Assembly (NCBI RefSeq): GCF_022965805.1
Contig: NC_133103.1
Location: forward strand, 48,491,693 to 48,555,692
Length of the DNA stretch: 64,000 bases
Reading direction: 5' to 3'
Source: Primulina eburnea
Lineage: Eukaryota > Streptophyta > Magnoliopsida > Lamiales > Gesneriaceae
This document shows positions 45,437 through 57,035 of the stretch, piece after piece. The notes beneath the pieces are model-generated. The model made no database searches. It saw only the letters and a program-made list of their open reading frames with translations, and was not told the DNA's origin. The translations under genes were made by a program, and so were the position numbers. The first letter of the stretch is position 1, and each line of letters starts with the position of its first letter.

Positions 45437-47212
45437 TGTTATCAAAAATTTCAATCTTGGTGTTATATATAAATATATATATATTTTTCTACATGGCATT
45501 GATGTGATGTTACATGACTGTAAGGTCTGGGGGTCTATTTTGTCTAACAGCAAACTAGTAATATGCGTATGTGATCATAAATTTGTGTTTTATCAGAATT
45601 AAGTGTAGTGTAAAATGTTACAATGTTTCAGGCAACATGCAACGGAATATATAACTTTGTAACACAAATTAACTTTAAGTAAATACGATGGAGCGGAATA
45701 AATTTTGCACAAGTATTTATACGCGGTGTCTCAGAGCAAAAATAATCACTAGAAAACCAACGAGTTTACACGAAAAAAAAACTATCACTAGTTATTTTAA
45801 TCAAAAACTAATTTTCACAACACGTTGAAAAAATAAAATGCTTCCTAAAACAATTAACCATACGAAAACAGTATTTAAGGAAGTAAAATATGATGCCGAA
45901 AACTGGAGCAACAAAAACAAAACTTCAGACAACTCCTTCATAATTGTTGTCTGCAGGTGTCTCCAACAATCAAGTCAACATGTGGATTCAGAACTCTTCG
46001 ATCAGCAGAAACCTTGTAGAATATTATTTTTTCCAAAGATTATGGCGTGCAAAAGTGCAATAGTGTGTTTATGTTTCTGCGTTCAAAGCTTTCTTTGCAT
46101 GAGATGAGTATCCTTATTTATAGCCTTAGGGTTTATCAACAAGAAAACATACACAATATGGAAAGAAAGAGTTTTATAAGAAAAAATATTTTTTTAAACA
46201 AAGATATCTTATCACAAAAATCTTAGTATTATCATCACATTAATTATCAAATTATCTAGAAAGACAAAACCATATTTAAATATTAAAAATCATATCAACA
46301 AGGAAAAATTAATATTGGAAAATAAATTTAATACGAAAATTATATTTCCTTTCAATGACGATGATATAATGTTGATCTGTTTAGTGTTCAGCCAGCTAAT
46401 TTGGCTGTAAATATAATTCAGTAAAATGCTCGGAAAATTAAATTTTGGTCCTATCTCTGAAGATAATTCACTTCAAAAAATGTAATTTTACAAACCAGAG
46501 AATAGAGATTGTTATCAACTATATATAGAATGGATGCATCAGAAAATGTTCAAAAGAATACTGCAAGAAGTGAGATTCCAATTTTCTGATTGGTCGATGA
46601 ATGCTCCGATCCTAAATCATTAATGTCATATTTGGGTTTTTTTAAAAAAAGATATGATATCAAAGTTTTCAATGTTTTATACATAAAATATTTATAAATC
46701 GCAACAATAAATTAAGTTGCAGAAGATGATACAAAATAACATTATAATATATTTTGTAATCGGGATTTTAATAAAATTTTATAAAATATTTTTTTTAATG
46801 AAACTATAACAAAAACGAGGGGATTTTAAAAATTATAACATGTTCCTCGGTTCCTACTATAATATTTAAAAAAATATATAATTGGCTGTATTTTGGAGTA
46901 ATATTTCTATGAAAAACAAGATGAAGTTCTATCTTGTCACGGTGAGTATGTGTTTTTTTAAATAATTTACACTTCCCAACCCGATCTAAAATTTTGCATT
47001 ACTTTTTGAAACTCCAAGAAATCGCCTTATTCTTGCAATTAAATCTTCTTCTTTTTTGGTATACTAACTTGTCCAATTATATAATTCGATCCATTGAGTT
47101 TTCAACGCTTGGTTTTGATATACTAAATTTTAATTTAAAATTGTTTTGCTACTGACGTGAAATCAGACAAATTATAGAACAATTTTTATATCACGTCAAC
47201 AAATGCCGATGA
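45437..47212. other. intergenic, no gene recognised
   Basis: About 45700-46110 has the feel of a decayed TE end (CAGGTGTCTCCAACAATC, CAGAAACCTTGTAGAATATT), but no termini or TSD were found. The rest is AT-rich and featureless. Confidence 0.45.
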
Positions 47213-47220
47213 CACGCTAA

Positions 47221-48063
47221 CAGAGACGTACCTGTGGTTCTCAGGACCTGAGGCGATATGTTGAAAAAAAATTTTGTTGTGATAAATAACCGTAACATTT
47301 AGTTTGAAAATTAAAAATAATCAAACAATGGATATAAGGAAAATATAATTTACGAATTATATATTTATCTCTTTGCGATTTTTTCTTCGTGCGCTACAAC
47401 ATCAACATGGCTCTAACATAATGCAGTGTCATATGAACAATTATATTAGAAAAAGATTGAAATTGGCAAACATTGTGCTGTATGTTACTAAAATTGAAAT
47501 TTATCAACATAAACTATCAAAATAACAAAATGATAAATATAATGAACCAATATTATAAAAATATATAATTTGTTTTAAATAATGAATATAAGATTTTATT
47601 CAAGAAAACGGAAAATAAAGATATGTAAAATAGATAAGTATTACAATTTTTTGTGTTTTATTTTTTGAAATGAGTCCAATTACATAAATTCAAGAAAAGA
47701 GGCCAAATAATCGAGAAGTAAAGTATAAAATTTTAACACATGAGTTGACACAAGATAAAATAATAAATATATTATACAAACATTATCATTTTATGCATAC
47801 AAAATTTTTAAAAATTTAATTAATGAGCCATGTAGCTTTATTATTTGGGCTCTACATAATTTCATTAAATCCCCAATGAACACAATCATCATATTTAATC
47901 ATGTTTTCAATGAGTCAATGTCATATTTTTTTAAAAAAAATATGGACATACTATTTAGGTGCATGCCTCAACAATATGAGACCAACGATTTTTTTTTGGG
48001 CCCCTGTGAGAGCCGGGCCCTGAGGCGATGGCCTCTCTCGCCTCACAGGAGGTACGGCCCTGC
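47221..48063. mobile_element. non-autonomous hAT element (843 bp)
   Basis: TIR CAGAGACGTACCT at the left and, reverse-complemented, CAGGGCCGTACCT at the right. Perfect 8-bp TSD CACGCTAA at 47213-47220 and 48064-48071. CAGRG ends with 8-bp TSDs are hAT hallmarks. No transposase. The empty site survives in the paralogous segment at 62640-62647 (CATGCTAA). Confidence 0.9.
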
Positions 48064-48071
48064 ACGCTAAC

Positions 48072-48725
48072 ACTCCAACAAAATAAAACTAAAAAAAATC
48101 AAAATTAGTAGTGTAACGAAATCAAACTTTCAAAAGTCAAGTGGATTGAAAACTAAGCAAATAAAAACATTATTTCACTAAAAATTATAATCAAATAAAA
48201 AGATAAAACCATTCCACAATTTTTTATTGATTTATGTTCGCAATGGTAAGAAAAATTTGTTTAGCTTTCTCTATCAGTAGTAAGACTTCCCACTTATTAA
48301 TTTGACTTCTCGAACAATCGTAAGATAAGTGGCGTCTCGAAAGCGGAGCGGGTCAATCGGGGCATTAGTGGAAAAAACTTCTTTCTGATATATATCGTGT
48401 TATTTGATGTGGATATCGGTTGAAATATGTTAATGGTGATATAATTAAATAATACGGACGGATGTGACACATTTGAGTCGTTTCACAAATAAAGATCCAT
48501 AAAAACGGAGCCAAAAATATTGATATGTCTGAACTAAAATTTTAAACTCTAAATTTTTTTAATATTTTAAATTAATCTACTCGGATTATATCATATTATT
48601 TCAAAATTACACAAAATTTAAGTATAATTTTTTTCAGAAAAAAATTGGACTACTCGGGCTAAAGCCTGGGTATATAAGAGTGTAGCTCTGTCCGTGCATG
48701 AAACGATCTTACAAGAGACTTTACT
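48072..48725. other. GRP2 downstream flank, duplicated at 62648-63137
   Basis: Aligns with 62648-63137 (shared CAAAATTAGTA, AGTGTAACGAAATCAAACTTT and CTTATTAATTTGACTTCTCGAACAATCGTAAGATAAGTGGCGTCTCGAA landmarks, given here as separate motifs). No gene. Confidence 0.7.
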
Positions 48726-49122
48726 TGTAACGCCCCAGATTCGACGACTGTCCTCACTGTATCAAGACGGGTCTTTCCAGCATGCTTATGTCCTCACTCA
48801 CACGCACCCTGGGAAACTTCCCAGGAGGTCACCCATCCCAAAATTGCCCCAAGTCAAGCACGCTTAACTTTGGAGTTCTTATGTGATGAGCTACCGAAAA
48901 GAAGATGCACCTTCGTGATATGAGTAGTACCAATCAAATCTTTTAAGCCCTCTTCAACTGTTCAGTCCATTACATTGCCCAGTCTCGGAATCCCTCTCAT
49001 TCCCGTGTGGGTCGGTTCATTCATGTTCCCTTCACCTAGAAGCCTGCCAGGAGCCGCTCATTGTCCGTGCAACTGATGGCACCGGCGATCACCCCCCGCC
49101 CTCTTCGGCCCCGGGCCTCACA
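48726..49122 (-). mobile_element. Cassandra-type TRIM, solo LTR (397 bp) with 5S-like segment
   Basis: On the minus strand it runs TGTGAGGCCCGGGGCC...GGGGCGTTACA, with perfect TSD TTACT at 48721-48725 and 49123-49127. It contains 5S rRNA-like internal promoter blocks, the hallmark of Cassandra: AGTTAAGCGTGCTTG and GGATGGGTGACCTCCTGGG (both minus strand, between 48816 and 48871). No second LTR. The paralogous segment near 63138 shows the uninterrupted target. Confidence 0.92.
48816..48880 (-). other. 5S rRNA-like pol III promoter segment in Cassandra LTR
   Basis: A-box-like AGTTAAGCGTGCTTG and C-box-like GGATGGGTGACCTCCTGGG match plant 5S rRNA, but the spacer between them differs from real 5S and the outer stem is absent. 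Not a functional 5S gene. Confidence 0.85.
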
Positions 49123-49491
49123 TTACTATTACGATATATGATGATAAGAACCAATGTAAAATATGAAGTTATTATCGAGGGTTTAACTTTAATTAATAGT
49201 ATAGATATGGAGGTAAATTTAAGCTAAAAGGATGTATGTAAACAAACCCTTTGATTCACGATTGAAAATCAAAACCAAAGATAAGATACATTTACAAACG
49301 AGTGCAGTAGCAGACACAGCTACTGCACGTGCATGCATGGCCCCCGTTCTGTATTGTCCATACAACTACTACCATATCCATTGTCTGGACGGATTAAAGA
49401 TACTTGGTCCATGCTATTTATTTTTTTATTCGTTTCTTTCACACACAAACTCTTTTATTTCCAAATAAAAACACAGCATCATAAGATTGGT
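49123..49491. other. GRP2 3' flank
   Basis: Duplicated at 63138-63509 with high similarity. TTTATT at 49454-49459 is AATAAA on the minus strand, the likely poly(A) signal of GRP2. Confidence 0.65.
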
Positions 49492-50224
49492 TTAGTTGTG
49501 AGTTTCGACTTCGTTAAAGTCGGCATCCACAGCTTGGCCGGCGTAGCTGCAGCACCTGCAGCCGTGGTAGCCTCGTCCGCAGCAGCCGTGTCGGCAGCGC
49601 CCCCCGCCGCCGCCGCCGTATCCTCCCCCTCCTCGGCCGCCGCCGTATCCTCCCCCTCCTCGGCCGCCGCCGTATCCTCCTCCTCCGCCGCCGTACTGGG
49701 CAGGTTCAGCTTCGGTTACCTTGGCTGCATAATTCGGAAACATCGGTTAAAATGATTTAATTTGGTCAGGTCATGAAATATATTAGTATAAAACCAAAGG
49801 TGATTAATTATTTTAACGTTAAATGTGCAAAAGATGGAGCATATATAAAATATTCAAAAGCAGTTGCTTTAAAAATTTACAAAGAACGCCCCTTGATTAA
49901 TCATTATTCTTGAAGTCCAAATAAGTGTGAATAACTAGCTAGCTATAAAATTTACATTAAAAGTACCAAAAAATAAAATTAATTTGTGAAGTTTTCGTAT
50001 ATAAGTCTAGAATATAATTCATAATTCTAACCTTTTGAATTTCTAAAAATATATGCATGCAATATAATATATAGTAGGGAAAATAATCATATATTATCGA
50101 TCAAAAGTGAAGAAATAAAATGTTTACATGTTTCCTCGACCAAGTCCCTCGCGGCAACCTCGTAGGAAATGAGAAGAAGCATGGCTACCAAGAGGCCAAG
50201 AAACACTATTGCCTTGGAACCCAT
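49492..50224 (-). CDS. GRP gene 2: secreted glycine-rich protein, GRP3-like, Cys-rich tail (two exons)
   Basis: Exon 1 is 50128-50224 (ATG at 50222-50224) and exon 2 is 49492-49724. The 403-bp intron has ACAT|GTAAAC and ATGCAG|CCAAGG junctions. The spliced frame is 330 nt, 109 residues. The signal peptide starts [20 protein letters not shown] and is followed by EVAARD. The Gly/Tyr region is shorter than in GRP1 ([19 protein letters not shown] type). The tail [17 protein letters not shown] then [10 protein letters not shown] places it in the same family, and the final FNEVETHN parallels GRP1's FVEAETHN. Expected in the apoplast/cell wall; GRP3 of Arabidopsis interacts with WAK1, so a signalling role is possible but inferred. 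TATA box at 50284-50291. Confidence 0.9.
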
Positions 50225-50283
50225 TTTTCGATTTGATTATTTGGTGATTTGTTGGGATGAAAATATTGAGAAATATGCCTCCC

Positions 50284-50291
50284 TATTTATA
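50284..50291 (-). promoter_or_regulatory. GRP2 TATA box
   Basis: TATAAATA on the minus strand, 60 bases upstream of the ATG, matching the GRP1 spacing. GGCCCATA motif upstream near 50357. Confidence 0.7.
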
Positions 50292-51199
50292 GATAAATCC
50301 ATCGCAATATCAAGGGTATAATTGTCAATTGAGGATTTTATTTATGTGATAAGAAGGCCCATATCTTAGTAGATGGGTGTTGGAGAATGCTTTATTTATG
50401 CACATGGATTACATGTATGAATTTGAGAGGGCTAACATCTTATTCTTCTTCTTCTTCTTCTTCTTCGATCTTCTTCTTCATTATTATTGTTATTATTATG
50501 GACATGGATTACGTGTATGAATATGGGAGGGCTACCATCGTCATTGTCATCGTCGTAGTCGTCATCATCTTCATCGTTATTATTGTTATTATTATTCAAT
50601 ATCTAAAAATAACTAGGAATTCAAAATATGCCGATGAGACTCTCTCTATTAATGTTTAAGGTTGAGATTTGTTGGTCTCAGTTTCGAGTTGATCCGTTGA
50701 TTGTAGGTAGTTTTCTTAATTTATTTTAAATAGATTTAGTTACTTTTTTTATACTTTCTTTGTTCGAGATAAGTAAGTCTCGGATCCACGTTCAAGCCTC
50801 GTCAACAGTACGGACAATTACATTATATCTTTGTAGTTTGAAACAAATCATACTTGTAATCTCAAAAAAACACTAGGAGAACGGTAAAATTGTTTTTAAC
50901 CAATGAGTTTTTTTTAATTATTATTATGATTAGATAGTCACAATCTATTTGCAAAGTGATTTTTTTGGCATATTTGGTTTTATCACCGACAGTGTCAATA
51001 TGCTTAAGGGCGAACAAAAGTGCTAAAAAGTAATTTTATTGCATTGGGATTTACTAATTATAAGAATAAATTCTTTTTAGTCAATTTTAATTTTTTCAAA
51101 TATTAATTCAATCAATTTAAATGTAAAAGTAGGGCTCTAAAACAGTACACTGTAGATTATTTCAAGTATATTTCAGAATAAGTCTTACCAATAAACCAA

Positions 51200-51257
<58 letters not shown>

Positions 51258-52023
51258 ACGATGGAACCAAGAACCACTATTATTACGTATGTACTGGGTT
51301 AAACTCGAATATAACGTATTAGTGTGTAAACTACGTTAGTCAAATAAACTAAATAAATCGTATTGACTAAACACTCGTATATTTTACCAACTCTTATATA
51401 TTTTAAGAAATCTAAATTTAAAAACCAACCATTTTCTTTGATTTTTTTCCCGGCCCAATTGGAATATCTTTCTATAGATTCTTATTGATGCCGAGGTCCC
51501 TCCATGGCTCTAGCTTAAAAACTTCGGTTACGTAGTTCAATTTTTTTTCTCTCTACGGTGATCAAATATTGATAATTTATTAGATGTATTTTTTTTTAAA
51601 AAAAATAGTTTTAATTTATTATTAAAAATTTAACGATAATTTATTTCATACATCACGTTGTATATGGTTTCCTATATATCTATACATATATATTGGTATA
51701 TATGGTATCTATGATTCAATGTTACGGTGATAGTTCATTCATTTGATATATAATAATTTCGGGTAATTAATAATATTGTTTATAATTAATTAGAATGATT
51801 TTCGAATCAAGTAGCCACACGTTGGATTTTTTCGTTGATTTTTCAAAATAAGAACTCACTGATCCATCAAGTTACATCAGATTCTCTACTAGTAGTGTTA
51901 GTAGTCAAAAGACCTGAAGAAAATCTCACTTACATAAGGTCCATAGTTACAGATATCAGACTTATCCTGGATTATCAAAGTAACATTATCCTTAGTTATG
52001 TTTGACTATCGACAAATGTTGTT
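50292..52023. other. GRP2 promoter then intergenic, with (TTC)n and (TTA)n microsatellites
   Basis: The promoter-proximal part (to about 50430) is homologous to the GRP1 promoter. A CTT/TTC run lies at about 50442-50478 and a TTA run at about 51195-51256. The 90-codon ORF at 50387-50659 is low-complexity (S and V/I runs) and not credible. No other gene. Confidence 0.6.
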
Positions 52024-52028
52024 ATACA

Positions 52029-53134
52029 TGTGAGAACCTGAAATTCCAGCAGTAACTAGCAATTTGCAGTAGCTAGTAATATTCAGCAGCAATGCTAAAT
52101 TTTCAGCAGAAGCTAGCAATTCCAGCCGCAACTAATATTTCAGAAGTTGGTATTTTCCAGCTGATAGAATCCAGCAGCAGAAGAGTTCAGTAGCGCGAGA
52201 TTTCAGCAGACAACTACTGATTCTGCTTATGACTTGTAACTGAAGCATTTAACATGTAATGAAGGCTGTTAATGGCACATCATGTCAGATTATGGCCATT
52301 AATAGGGAGGTTAACAGTCAGAATTTTGCCTATAAATAACACCCTCAAGTTTCTGAAATTGTTGTTATACAAGTCTTGTGTTATCATTTGAAATTTGAGC
52401 TAAGAGAGTGTATTTTCGAGCTGTAAAATCCAGTAACAAGAGCAAGCAAATTTCAGACTTCAACCAAAATTCTTAGCAAATTTCAGTAAGTGGGCTTATG
52501 TATAAGTATCTTGAAATCATTTTGATAATTCCTGTTTGAAGCAAAGTATGTGTATTCTGATCTCTGATTTTTGAAACACTAAAACTTAGTCAACTAATTG
52601 TAGGAATATATATTCTGAAACATTTATTAATTCTGATTTCTGATTTCTGGCCTCACTCCTTAGAGGAGAGAACATATAGGAGACTGATATCAGTTTACCC
52701 ATGAAGTTCACGAACGTCCGTATATTATGTGTATTATTGTTTCTATTGAAAATGATTTTGAAAACTGAGAATTATTCCCACCCCCGCTTACTGAGTGACG
52801 ATCATATCACTCACCCACCAAATCCATCTCAGATAAGAAAGAGGAAAAAATGTTAGAAGAAGAAGATCAGACTCAGTTCTGGGGCTGCTGAAGAAGACTG
52901 TTATTTTCAGTTCTAAACTATGTTTCCGCTGTATCTATTAAAATAATGTTATGTATGGTTTTACATTTCCGCTGTAAAACATTAGTTATTCGAATTTGTA
53001 TCAGACAATGAATTATTTCGGATTATAAATAAAAAGACTGGTTTCTGAATCTTGTACTTCTGAGTCTTGTTGTTTTCAAATGTAAATTTGAGAGCAACGC
53101 CGGTGTCGATAAACCCAGTCCCCGAGGCGTGACA
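52029..53134 (+). mobile_element. solo LTR of the gypsy 1 family (1106 bp)
   Basis: TGTGAGAACCTGAAATTCCA...GAGGCGTGACA with perfect TSD ATACA at 52024-52028 and 53135-53139. Aligns with the gypsy 1 LTRs, including the AGAGGAGAGAACATATAGG and CCCGCTTACTGAGTGAC landmarks. It lacks the 36840-36900 type repeat block. Diverged, so an older insertion. Confidence 0.93.
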
Positions 53135-53139
53135 ATACA

Positions 53140-54046
53140 ATTCGATTGGTGATTTTACTATTTTGTTATCATCTCATTCTGTGTGGAAGACTGATGATTT
53201 TTCTCTATAGTTGATTCATATTACAACGAATGACATCTTATTTTTTCAAACACTCGTGTGCCACGTGGCCAGAATAAGAGTTTCATTAATAGGGTTTAGT
53301 CGACCCTACCCCTGCGGGCAGTGCCCGCAAGGGTCGATCCAACGGCTCGGATTTTTCCGAGTCAATTTTTTTTTTTTTATATGGAGGTGGGCCCGGATCA
53401 CTCATGTGGGAGTGATCCGAGCCGTTCATTGTCCTGCACGGATAGGATGAAACAAACCCATTAATAGATAGTCTCAACTCGAAACCAAATTTGCCCTCAG
53501 ATTTGGAAAAAACACAGATCTGTCCACACAATTTTAAAGCAAAATTTAATGGACTGAGTATTCAAATTAAGTAACACATCTGATCGATTAATTCTTTTTG
53601 GACTCACTCGTGTGCCACGTGGTCAGAGCAAATTTATTCAATCAATGGTTGTAAATCGATAAAATGATTTGAAATTTATTCTTATTATTTAGATAACTCA
53701 CACAAAAATTTAAAAAAAAATCAATCTATCTATTTATAGAAATTATAATTATATTAATTATAATAAATTTCAAATCATCGTAATATTGAAGTCATTTCAA
53801 ATTTATTATGATATTTATAATTAGAATTCAAATAAGTAGAAGATGAATTTTACTTTTGTAATAATAAAAATAAATTCGAATTATCTATATCAATAAGTCC
53901 AATTAAAAATCTTGCAAAGTTGTATAAGAGAGTGCATATATTAACATGGATGATTAAGAAATGGTTTACAAAATAAATCCATAAAACCCTCGATTTGTAA
54001 GGATTAATATCCTTGATATTTTAGGTGTGTATGTTATATATATAGT
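53140..54046. other. intergenic with paired G-box repeats (53250 and 53605) and a short hairpin
   Basis: ACTCGTGTGCCACGTGG followed by CCAGA or TCAGA occurs at about 53253 and again at about 53608. Between them is a GC-rich hairpin (CCCCTGCGGGCA/TGCCCGCAAGGG, about 53310) and a GGATCACTC/GAGTGATCC dyad (53394-53419). Possibly a small insertion, but no TIR or TSD was confirmed. No gene. Confidence 0.5.
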
Positions 54047-54170
54047 TTTGATATGTTGCACACCTACTGTGCACATCTATGTGATGAAATATAGAAAAAT
54101 TACACATCCAATTGGTGAGTGACGCATCATCGGTGCTCACATAGGTGTGCACAATAGGTGTGCAACATAT

Positions 54171-54174
<4 letters not shown>
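54047..54174. mobile_element. fold-back MITE (128 bp) in a TA tract
   Basis: Terminal inverted repeats of about 38 bp: TTTGATATGTTGCACACCTA... at the left and ...TAGGTGTGCAACATATCAAA at the right, with inner arms CTATGTGA/TCACATAG. Only about 50 bp separates them. Flanked by TA repeats, consistent with TA-targeting (Stowaway/mariner-like) insertion, which cannot be separated from the microsatellite. Confidence 0.8.
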
Positions 54175-54261
<87 letters not shown>

Positions 54262-54484
54262 GTCAACAAAGGATGACTACAATAGGGTGTTTTAAAACCC
54301 GACCATTAAAAAAATAGAAGTGGGGTGAAAAGAAAAAGATGGGGAGAAAAAGAGGGTGAAGCGCACACACTTTTGTATGTATGTGTCGAGCGCAAGCCTA
54401 CACGTGCTGGATGTCGGCCCACTTTAGTTTTAAAAAAAAATCGGGTTTTCTTTTTTACATTTTTAGAATTTTCAATAATTAGTG

Positions 54485-54544
<60 letters not shown>

Positions 54545-54651
54545 ATAGTATCTCTAAAATTATAGATAAGTGGTAGAGAACAAATCATAAGTTTCGAGCC
54601 GACTTTGTGTTGAGTTTATGCTTGCGTGGAGAGGTTTGTAGAAGTTGTGTG
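54175..54651. repeat. two long (TA)n microsatellites (about 54175-54256 and 54487-54540)
   Basis: Perfect TA runs flank a 230-bp stretch without a gene. ORFs translating them as repeated Ile-Tyr are artefacts. Confidence 0.85.
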
Positions 54652-54891
54652 TGTCACATTCCGAGATCGGGGTTATTCGACATCGACGTTGTTTTACAAA
54701 ATACAATTAATTCAACAAGCCCTCATGTCACGCCCCGGGACTGTGGTTATGACATCGATTTTATTTAACAAGCACATGATCGAAAAACAATCAGTTTCGT
54801 AGTACAGTATAAACCAAAACCAGTTTATTATCATCAATTTTCCAAAAGTTCAGTGTCTTTACAACTCGATAAAATAGAAACATGATGAAAA
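54652..54891 (-). repeat. two truncated gypsy LTR ends (54652-54725 and 54726-54891)
   Basis: Both begin with the LTR 3' end read in reverse (TGTCACATTCCGAGATCGG and TGTCACGCCCCGGGACTG). The second aligns with LTR B (14299-14460): CAGTATAAACCAAAA-CCAGTTTATTA and TCTTTACAAC. Each is cut by the next LTR, giving a stack of truncated pieces. Confidence 0.7.
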
Positions 54892-55898
54892 TGTAACGAC
54901 CCATACTTTTCTTTTCTTTTTTATTTTTATTTTTTGCGGAAGAAATCAAAATTTTCTTATTAATACAAACTCGAGTTGTTACTAAAAATAAAATACACTC
55001 ATGCAACATAAATAAGTATTTTTACAATACACAATCCAATTTAATAAAATCAGAGTATTGCAAATTCAAGTTTATAAAATACATAAATAAATACAACACT
55101 GGTAGCCCTCGTGTTTTCAACTGCCACAATCCGAGACCACTCAGTGATCACTGCCAATAGCCTCCTCATCAACAACATCTGCATCAATCAAGTATATTGA
55201 GTCTAAAGACTCAACATACATATACGTGGATAACAAATAATACGTGATGATACCCTTGGGATAGCCCAGGTGATGAATGTTAAATGGAGAGCCCAAACCT
55301 GGGTTAATCTGCAGGATGGATTCCTTAGAAGCCGGGCAGGTGAATGCCAGACATATTCTCCCCGGGCAATCAGAAGCTCGGGCTCTCGTACAAAGCTCCC
55401 GAGAGGCGTTCTATCCGGGCTACCTCGATAACAGTATCGCACTCGAGTGATTCAAAAGATAAGATCTTGTCTCGAGAAGCGTACCTGACATAATCCTATT
55501 GATATGACATGATGATGGAAGAGTAGGGTGGCGTGACAGGAAGTCAACATCAAAGACTATGAGTGGTAGGTGTACACGCAAATCGAGGTAATTCTTGATT
55601 TTCTTTCCTATAAATAGCAGGTATGCATCTCATTTAGAGGGATTCTAAAAACTCTTGAACTCTCGAGCACTCACATATATCCTCACATATATCGCTTGTG
55701 TTCATCTTTCTTCACCTGCTGAGTTAAACATCGGAGTGCCCACGCCGGACACCCCTTCGGCGCCCATTCACGAGTTCCTTTCATTGTGTGCAGGTCACGA
55801 TCGAAGCCATCTACTTTGCTCATTTTTCTCAACAACATTATTGATTTGATCTGGTGGAGTATCCGACCCAGCTCAACCATTTCACCAGGATCGCATCA

Positions 55899-55917
55899 TT
55901 GGCGTCGTCTGTGGGAA
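55899..55917 (+). other. primer-binding site of family H copy 2
   Basis: TTGGCGTCGTCTGTGGGAA immediately after the 5' LTR, a PBS type usual in Tat-like plant gypsy elements. Which tRNA it pairs with was not checked. Confidence 0.85.
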
Positions 55918-56254
55918 CTTGAGCTCAAGGCGTAGATATGGTTTCCGTTCAAAAGTAAGTCCGACCTTGCTCGGCACCTCAGTAAGCCCAACTCTGCTTG
56001 GCAAACATACAAGTCCGACCAACTCGACAATCATATCTTATGTGGATTTTATATGGGCTCAAAGCTCAGCAGCTATCTCGGATTGGCATGGAAGAGCATT
56101 TGCTATACACTCAGTAGCATATAGTTATATTAGTCACCTAATTTAGCTCAACCTGAGAAGTTTCACTTTGTCAAAAATGAATTCGGATTCAGTATTTCCA
56201 GGTTAGTGATTTTGTTTTTAATAAAACTAATATAACAGGAGAAGCAAAATATTT

Positions 56255-57035
56255 TAAGTCCGAGAGACACGAGGCCCCAACACATTCTCTTAATGAGGCC
56301 TCGGCACATTATTCAAAGTCCGGGAGACAAGAGGCCCCGACACATTCTCTTAAGTCCGGGAGATATGAGGCCCCGGCACATTATTCAAAGTCCGAGAAAC
56401 ACGAGGCCCCAGCACATTCTCTTAAGTCCGGGATACATGAGGCCCCAGCAAATTATTCAAAGTCCGGGAGACATGAGGCCCCGGCACATTCTCTTAAGTC
56501 CGGGAGACATGAGGTCCCGTCACATTCTCTTAAGTCCGAGAGACATGAGGCCCGACACATTATTCAAAGTCCGGGAAACATGAGGTCCCGACACATTCTC
56601 TTAAGTCCGTGAGACATGAGGGCCCCGACACATTCTTTAAAGTCCGGGAGACATGAGGCCCCGGCGTCTTATCTAAAGCCCGGGAGGTATGAGGCCCCAA
56701 CATCTTATCTAAAGCCCGGGAGGTATCAGGCCCCGTAATCTTATCTAAAGCTCGGGAGGTATGAGGCCCCGACATATTCTCTTAAGACAGGGAGGTATGA
56801 GGCCCCGACATATTCTCTTAAGCCCGGGAGACATGAGGTACCATCACATTATCTAATGTCCGGGAGACATGAGGCCCCGACATATTCTTGAAAGTCCGGG
56901 AGATATGATCCCCAGCACATTATATTAAGTCCAGGGATCCGTACCCTGGCTCGGGGCTCCGTACCTCGACCAATCTAAAGTCCAGGGATCTCCACCCTGG
57001 TTCGGGGCTTCGAACCTCGACCAATCGAAGTCCGA
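56255..57035 (+). repeat. tandem array of family H copy 2
   Basis: About seventeen 36-38-bp units pairing CCGGGAG with a GAGGCCCC box. Two hairpin pairs follow: CCAGGG-atccgta-CCCTGG and TCGGGG-ctccgta-CCTCGA, then CCAGGG-atctcca-CCCTGG and TCGGGG-cttcgaa-CCTCGA. These are the same loops, on the element sense strand, as in copy 1. Confidence 0.85.

Noticed and set aside
45838..46107. 89-codon ORF near a possible transit-like sequence
   Set aside because: The surrounding sequence looks like decayed TE. No promoter, domain or conserved start could be argued.
48816..48880. 5S rRNA gene
   Set aside because: Only the internal promoter blocks match, inside a TSD-flanked Cassandra LTR.
49333..49755. 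140-codon Ala/Ser-rich plus-strand ORF
   Set aside because: Antisense shadow of GRP2 exon 2. Its Ala/Ser repeats are the complement of GGN/TAY codons.
50387..50659. 90-codon Ser/Val-rich ORF
   Set aside because: Created by TTC and GTC/ATC microsatellite-like repeats.
54021..54576. ORFs encoding long Ile-Tyr repeats
   Set aside because: Translations of (TA)n microsatellites.
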